From assembly GCA_030605475.1 (NCBI GenBank), contig JAUWIG010000002.1, positions 22,055 to 86,054 of the forward strand: a DNA stretch of 64,000 nucleotides, given 5' to 3'. The translations under genes were made by a program, and so were the position numbers. Positions 60,858 to 64,000 of this stretch are shown here, one piece after another. The DNA is from Planctomycetota bacterium. GTDB lineage: Bacteria; Planctomycetota; Phycisphaerae; Sedimentisphaerales; Anaerobacaceae. Numbering within the stretch: the first letter of the stretch is position 1; every line of letters begins with the position of its first letter. The notes beneath the pieces are model-generated. The model did no database searches. It worked only from the letters and a program-made list of their open reading frames with translations, and was not told where the DNA came from.

Positions 60858-60920
60858 TCCACGCAAGAAATTATCGAAGAGCTGACTGAGCACGTCATAA
60901 CAAAAGCCAAGTAGAGAAAT

Positions 60921-62774
60921 ATGAGCACAACAAAAAAACTACATATCCTCTCGACTTGCGTGGTACTGGCCGTGGCTACTATTATCGCTTTTGGGCCTCT
61001 CTGCCAAAATGAGTTCATCAACTATGATGACGATGATTACGTAACCGAAAACCCACAGGTCAGGGCGGGGCTAACACGTAAATCCGTTGTGTGGGCGTTT
61101 ACCACACCGCACGCAGCCAACTGGCATCCGTTGACCTGGCTGAGCCACATGCTGGACTGTGAGCTGTTTGGGCCTGACCCACTCTGGCATCACCTGACGA
61201 GTTTGTTGTTCCACATAGCCAATAGCTTGCTGCTGTTCTTGGTTTTGCAAAGGATGACCGGTGCGGTTTGGCCCAGCGGGTTTGTGGCTGCGGTCTTTGC
61301 CCTGCATCCTCTGCACGTGGAGTCCGTGGCCTGGGTGGCTGAGCGCAAGGACGTTCTGAGCACTTTCTTCTGGATGCTAACCATTGCAGCTTACATTCGA
61401 TACGCCAAGCGTCCGGGGATTGGCAGGTTTCTGCTGGTATTTTTGGCTTTCGGCTCAGGTCTGATGGCCAAGCCGATGCTGGTGACTCTACCATTTGTGC
61501 TGCTCCTTCTGGACTACTGGCCGTTGGGCCGTTTTGGGGCTGAGCAGGCAAAAAACTCGGTCTATCAAAGAGCAACATTTTCGGGTTTGGTGATTGAGAA
61601 AATACCACTTTTTGTTCTGACGGTGGTTTCGTGCGCGGTGACATACCTGGTGCAACAAAGCATTGGTGCGGTAGCGCTGATAAAGGTAGTTGGGCTAAAG
61701 CTGCGTCTGGCTAACGCGGTTGTCAGCTGCGGTAATTACATATGGAAGATGGTTTGGCCGAGCCGATTGGCGGTGTTCTATCCCTACGACTCGACCCGGC
61801 CGATATGGCAGATAGCCGCAGCGGGACTGGTTTTGGCAGGTGTCAGTGCGGTGGTGTTTCTCCTGCGGCGTCGGCCTTATCTGGCGGTGGGTTGGCTGTG
61901 GTATCTGGGGACGCTGGTGCCGGTGATTGGGCTGGTACAGGTGGGGCAGCAGTCGATGGCAGACAGGTACACGTATGTGCCGTTGATTGGGCTGTTTATC
62001 ATGATTGTGTGGGGGTCCCATAGCCTCTCAGCAAAATGGCGAGTGCGCAGAATCGTGCCGGGAGTAATAGTGGCGGCGGTAGTGTCGGCGTTAATGATAT
62101 GTACATGGCGACAGGTTGGTTACTGGCGGAATAGTATTACGCTGTTTGAACACACACTGGCTGTTACCAGCAGGAATCATCAGGCGCATGTCAATCTGGG
62201 TTTGGCATTGTCGAATCGCGGCATGCGTGGTGACATTGATAAGGCCATCGAACACTACCGCAAGGCGCTGCCGCTGGACCCAAAACCGGCATCGGTGTAC
62301 AGCCTTCTGGGGTCCGCATTGACCAAGCGGGGAGAACTGGATGAAGCCATCGAACAGCACCGCGAGGCACTGCGGCTGGACCCAAACTCCTCGTCGGCGC
62401 ACATCAATCTGGGGATAGCATTGGCGGCGAAACACAAGCACGCTGAGGCGATTAGGCATTACCGGGAGGCGCTGCGGCTCGAGCCGGATAACGCAACCGC
62501 ACATAACAATCTGGGTGCGGCGATTCTTGGTATGCATGGAGAGCCGGAAGAGGCGGCGAAACATTTCCGCGAGGCGCTGCGCTTGAAGCCGGATTATGAT
62601 AATGCCCACTTGAACATAGCAACAGTGTTGATGATACAAGGCAGGGTCGATGAGGCAATATCGCATTACGAGGAGATGCTGCGGCTCAATCCGAATAACA
62701 TCCGAGCGCGGCGGGCGCTGGAAGCGGCGCTGGCGAGACAAAATGAATCGCACAGACAAGAAAGTAGTGAGTGA
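60921..62774 (+). CDS. GT-C-like membrane protein with TPR tail, second copy
   Basis: The 617-residue protein repeats the layout of the previous gene: NYDDDDYVTENPQVRAGLTRKS and ANWHPLTWLSHMLDCELFGPDPLWHH, then about ten membrane helices. Six TPR motifs follow from about residue 425 (EAIRHYREALRLEPDNATAHNNLG is typical). The membrane half is close to the first copy, while the TPR half differs, so duplication was followed by change in the partner-binding part. The gene lies 63 bp after its twin on the same strand. Confidence 0.85.
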   Translation: MSTTKKLHILSTCVVLAVATIIAFGPLCQNEFINYDDDDYVTENPQVRAGLTRKSVVWAFTTPHAANWHPLTWLSHMLDCELFGPDPLWHHLTSLLFHIANSLLLFLVLQRMTGAVWPSGFVAAVFALHPLHVESVAWVAERKDVLSTFFWMLTIAAYIRYAKRPGIGRFLLVFLAFGSGLMAKPMLVTLPFVLLLLDYWPLGRFGAEQAKNSVYQRATFSGLVIEKIPLFVLTVVSCAVTYLVQQSIGAVALIKVVGLKLRLANAVVSCGNYIWKMVWPSRLAVFYPYDSTRPIWQIAAAGLVLAGVSAVVFLLRRRPYLAVGWLWYLGTLVPVIGLVQVGQQSMADRYTYVPLIGLFIMIVWGSHSLSAKWRVRRIVPGVIVAAVVSALMICTWRQVGYWRNSITLFEHTLAVTSRNHQAHVNLGLALSNRGMRGDIDKAIEHYRKALPLDPKPASVYSLLGSALTKRGELDEAIEQHREALRLDPNSSSAHINLGIALAAKHKHAEAIRHYREALRLEPDNATAHNNLGAAILGMHGEPEEAAKHFREALRLKPDYDNAHLNIATVLMIQGRVDEAISHYEEMLRLNPNNIRARRALEAALARQNESHRQESSE

Positions 62775-62827
62775 AAAATGTCAGTCCAAAAAATATGGAT
62801 TTTGTTAAATATTTATCTAACTTTTGC

Positions 62828-62855
62828 TTGCATTCAGCACAGATGCTGGTACAAT
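62828..62855 (+). promoter_or_regulatory. Promoter with internal palindrome, giving a leaderless S24-repressor mRNA
   Basis: TTGCAT (62828-62833), 16-bp spacer, TACAAT (62850-62855). The palindrome CAGCA-caga-TGCTG lies within the spacer (62835-62848). A start about 7 nt after the -10 falls on or next to the ATG at 62863; no Shine-Dalgarno exists. Confidence 0.55.
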
Positions 62856-62862
62856 TTGCATT

Positions 62863-63639
62863 ATGTCGTTAGGTCAAATAATAAGAAAAAGACGTGAAGA
62901 ACTGAATCTGACACTTGACGAGGTCAGCAGTCGTATTGGTTTTTCCAAGCCGTACCTGTCCACCATTGAAACCGGCAGGGTGAAAAACCCTCCCGGTGAT
63001 GAACTGCTAAGGAAACTCGAGAAGCTCCTTGAGTTTGAGCCGGGCCTGCTGCTGCATATTGCTCATATGGAAGGTCTGCCGACTGATATTCGCGGTGAAT
63101 ACGAATCGGCAGAGGCAGAGAATCAGAGGTGGCGGCAGTTCATCAAAAACCTCATTCACCAAAAGAGCGATGTAAGCCAGCTCGATACCCTTCTTGCCGA
63201 AAGCGAATTGGACGCCGAAAAGAGCAGCCCACCTTTGGCGGCCGGTCGATTGGTGCCTGTGATAAATAAAGTCGCAGCCGGCTATCCGAGCGATTTCAAT
63301 GATTTGGACTACCCTGTTGGTGTTGCCGACGATTACGTTCGCTGTCCGGATTTGCACGACCCGAACACCTTTGCGGTTCGTGTAGTGGGCGATTCGATGG
63401 AACCGAAGTTCAGAGAGGGTGATATAGTGGTCTTTTCGCCCGCAGCGGAGGTTCACAACGGTGATGATTGCTTTGTTCGTTTTGCAATGCCGCACGAAAC
63501 GAGTTTAAAGAGGGTGTTTTTCGAGCCGGATAATAAAGTTCGCCTGCAGCCGCGAAACGAGAAATATTCGCCCATAATCCTTGACGGGTCGCGCATCAAC
63601 GGTCTATACCGAGCCGTGATAAAATACGAAAAGCTGTAG
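62863..63639 (+). CDS. XRE-type regulator with S24 (LexA-like) peptidase domain
   Basis: The 258-residue protein has a helix-turn-helix (IIRKRREELNLTLDEVSSRIGFSKPYLSTIETGR) at residues 4-40. Its C-terminal S24 domain has FAVRVVGDSMEPKFREGDIVVFSP (Ser nucleophile in GDSM) and TSLKRVFF with the catalytic Lys. Phage-type repressors of this class are cut during the SOS response when RecA forms filaments. AAGYPSDF marks an AG cleavage-site region. The start at 62863 fits a leaderless promoter with an embedded palindrome and no ribosome site, replacing a longer in-frame start. Confidence 0.9.
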   Translation: MSLGQIIRKRREELNLTLDEVSSRIGFSKPYLSTIETGRVKNPPGDELLRKLEKLLEFEPGLLLHIAHMEGLPTDIRGEYESAEAENQRWRQFIKNLIHQKSDVSQLDTLLAESELDAEKSSPPLAAGRLVPVINKVAAGYPSDFNDLDYPVGVADDYVRCPDLHDPNTFAVRVVGDSMEPKFREGDIVVFSPAAEVHNGDDCFVRFAMPHETSLKRVFFEPDNKVRLQPRNEKYSPIILDGSRINGLYRAVIKYEKL

Positions 63640-63710
63640 CCATTCAAAGCCAGCTAAGGCATAATTTGCGGTTTTTTATCAAAATGAGGTGGGATTTGGG
63701 GGGTAAGAGC

Positions 63711-63738
63711 TAAAAAGCCCTATAAAAAAAGGTTTTTA
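63711..63738 (+). terminator. Weak terminator-like hairpin after the S24 gene
   Basis: AAAAAGCC and GGTTTTT can pair with a one-base bulge around a short A-rich loop, followed by T-rich sequence. Weak stem. Confidence 0.3.
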
Positions 63739-63767
63739 TTGTTTTTTCCGCTGGTTTTTGTTAGAAT
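63739..63767 (+). promoter_or_regulatory. Promoter ahead of the last gene
   Basis: TTGTTT (63739-63744) and TAGAAT (63762-63767) are 17 bp apart; the start near 63774 leaves a leader of about 97 nt before the ATG at 63871. Confidence 0.4.
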
Positions 63768-63870
63768 TGTACCGGTGTTTTATCGGAGGGGTATCAGGCA
63801 GGAGGCTCTTTGCGTTTCTATGGAAAACAAGCAATATGGTTAATGTTTTTTAAATGAAAGAAGGTGAAAG

Positions 63871-64000
63871 ATGAGGGTGATAAGGAAAATCGGGTTTTTA
63901 GTTTTGTTGCTTGTTGCAATATTACTTGTGCAGAATGCATCTGCAACATCCCTCGCTGACATACATAGCACACACTACGAAGGCCGGTCTTATTATTCCT
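63871..64000 (+). CDS. Secreted protein, 5' part only
   Basis: The ATG at 63871 has AAGGTG 4 nt upstream. The visible 43 codons encode a signal peptide (IRKIGFLVLLLVAILLVQN, then ASA) and a short mature start SLADIHSTHYEGRS. The rest lies beyond the window, so no family can be named. A promoter candidate is at 63739-63767. Confidence 0.75.
   Translation, partial: MRVIRKIGFLVLLLVAILLVQNASATSLADIHSTHYEGRSYYS

Overview
The window reads as chromosomal DNA of a planctomycete, most likely the Phycisphaerae/Sedimentisphaerales side. This is an inference, not a placement by search. The grounds are: the dcw remnant murC-murB-ddl-ftsQ with murD apart; a PgpH-PhoH-YbeY block; lipoproteins of planctomycete type; GT-C/TPR membrane proteins; and intergenic gaps packed with short dispersed repeats. 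No phage, plasmid backbone, CRISPR array or rRNA was seen.

Layout. 1-6.1 kb (minus): purA, uppS, cdsA, phoH, pgpH, ybeY, running from adenylate and envelope-lipid synthesis to RNA maturation. 6.3-10.2 kb (minus): two small unknown genes, then pgpA and a large kinase-like membrane protein. 10.5-13.6 kb: accessory genes, including a HAD phosphatase and a HIT protein, with two related lipoproteins up to 15.7 kb. 15.9-20.1 kb (plus): ilvD, a uracil-glycosylase-like protein, an MNT-HEPN pair and two cysteine-cluster proteins. 20.1-30.1 kb (minus): ftsQ-like, ddl, murB, murC, ispD, cobO, a PilZ protein, murD, pyrF. 30.2-34.2 kb (plus): two membrane proteins and a three-gene polyamine operon (deoxyhypusine-synthase-like, SpeD, SpeB). 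34.2-37 kb: gene remnants, tandem arrays, tRNA-Val, a nitroreductase and tRNA-Ala. 37-41.6 kb (minus): a secreted protease and a type IIG restriction-modification protein. 42-46 kb (minus): a lipoprotein cluster with LpoB, YcfL, COG3014 and CsgG-like members. 46.5-52.8 kb: ACT protein, flavin reductase, proC, ferredoxin, SRP RNA, dnaX, a nuclease-like gene and recR. 53-64 kb (plus): rpoN, phosphomannomutase, DUF1805, a secreted zinc-site protein, a DUF362 ferredoxin, twin GT-C/TPR proteins, an S24-type repressor and the start of a secreted protein.

The most notable signals lie in how the DNA is built. Short dispersed repeats fill most gaps and have entered genes: an 85-bp repeat sits in frame inside murD, and repeats encode the ends of pgpH, ybeY and murD. 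Two inverted elements made of helically phased A-tracts lie downstream of the two tRNA genes. dnaX carries an exact A9 run, and both shifted frames stop within about twelve codons, which predicts tau and gamma forms. murC has no ATG, GTG or TTG ahead of its essential glycine-rich loop but has an ATT placed correctly behind a Shine-Dalgarno. The S24 repressor appears to be leaderless, with a palindrome between its -35 and -10 boxes.
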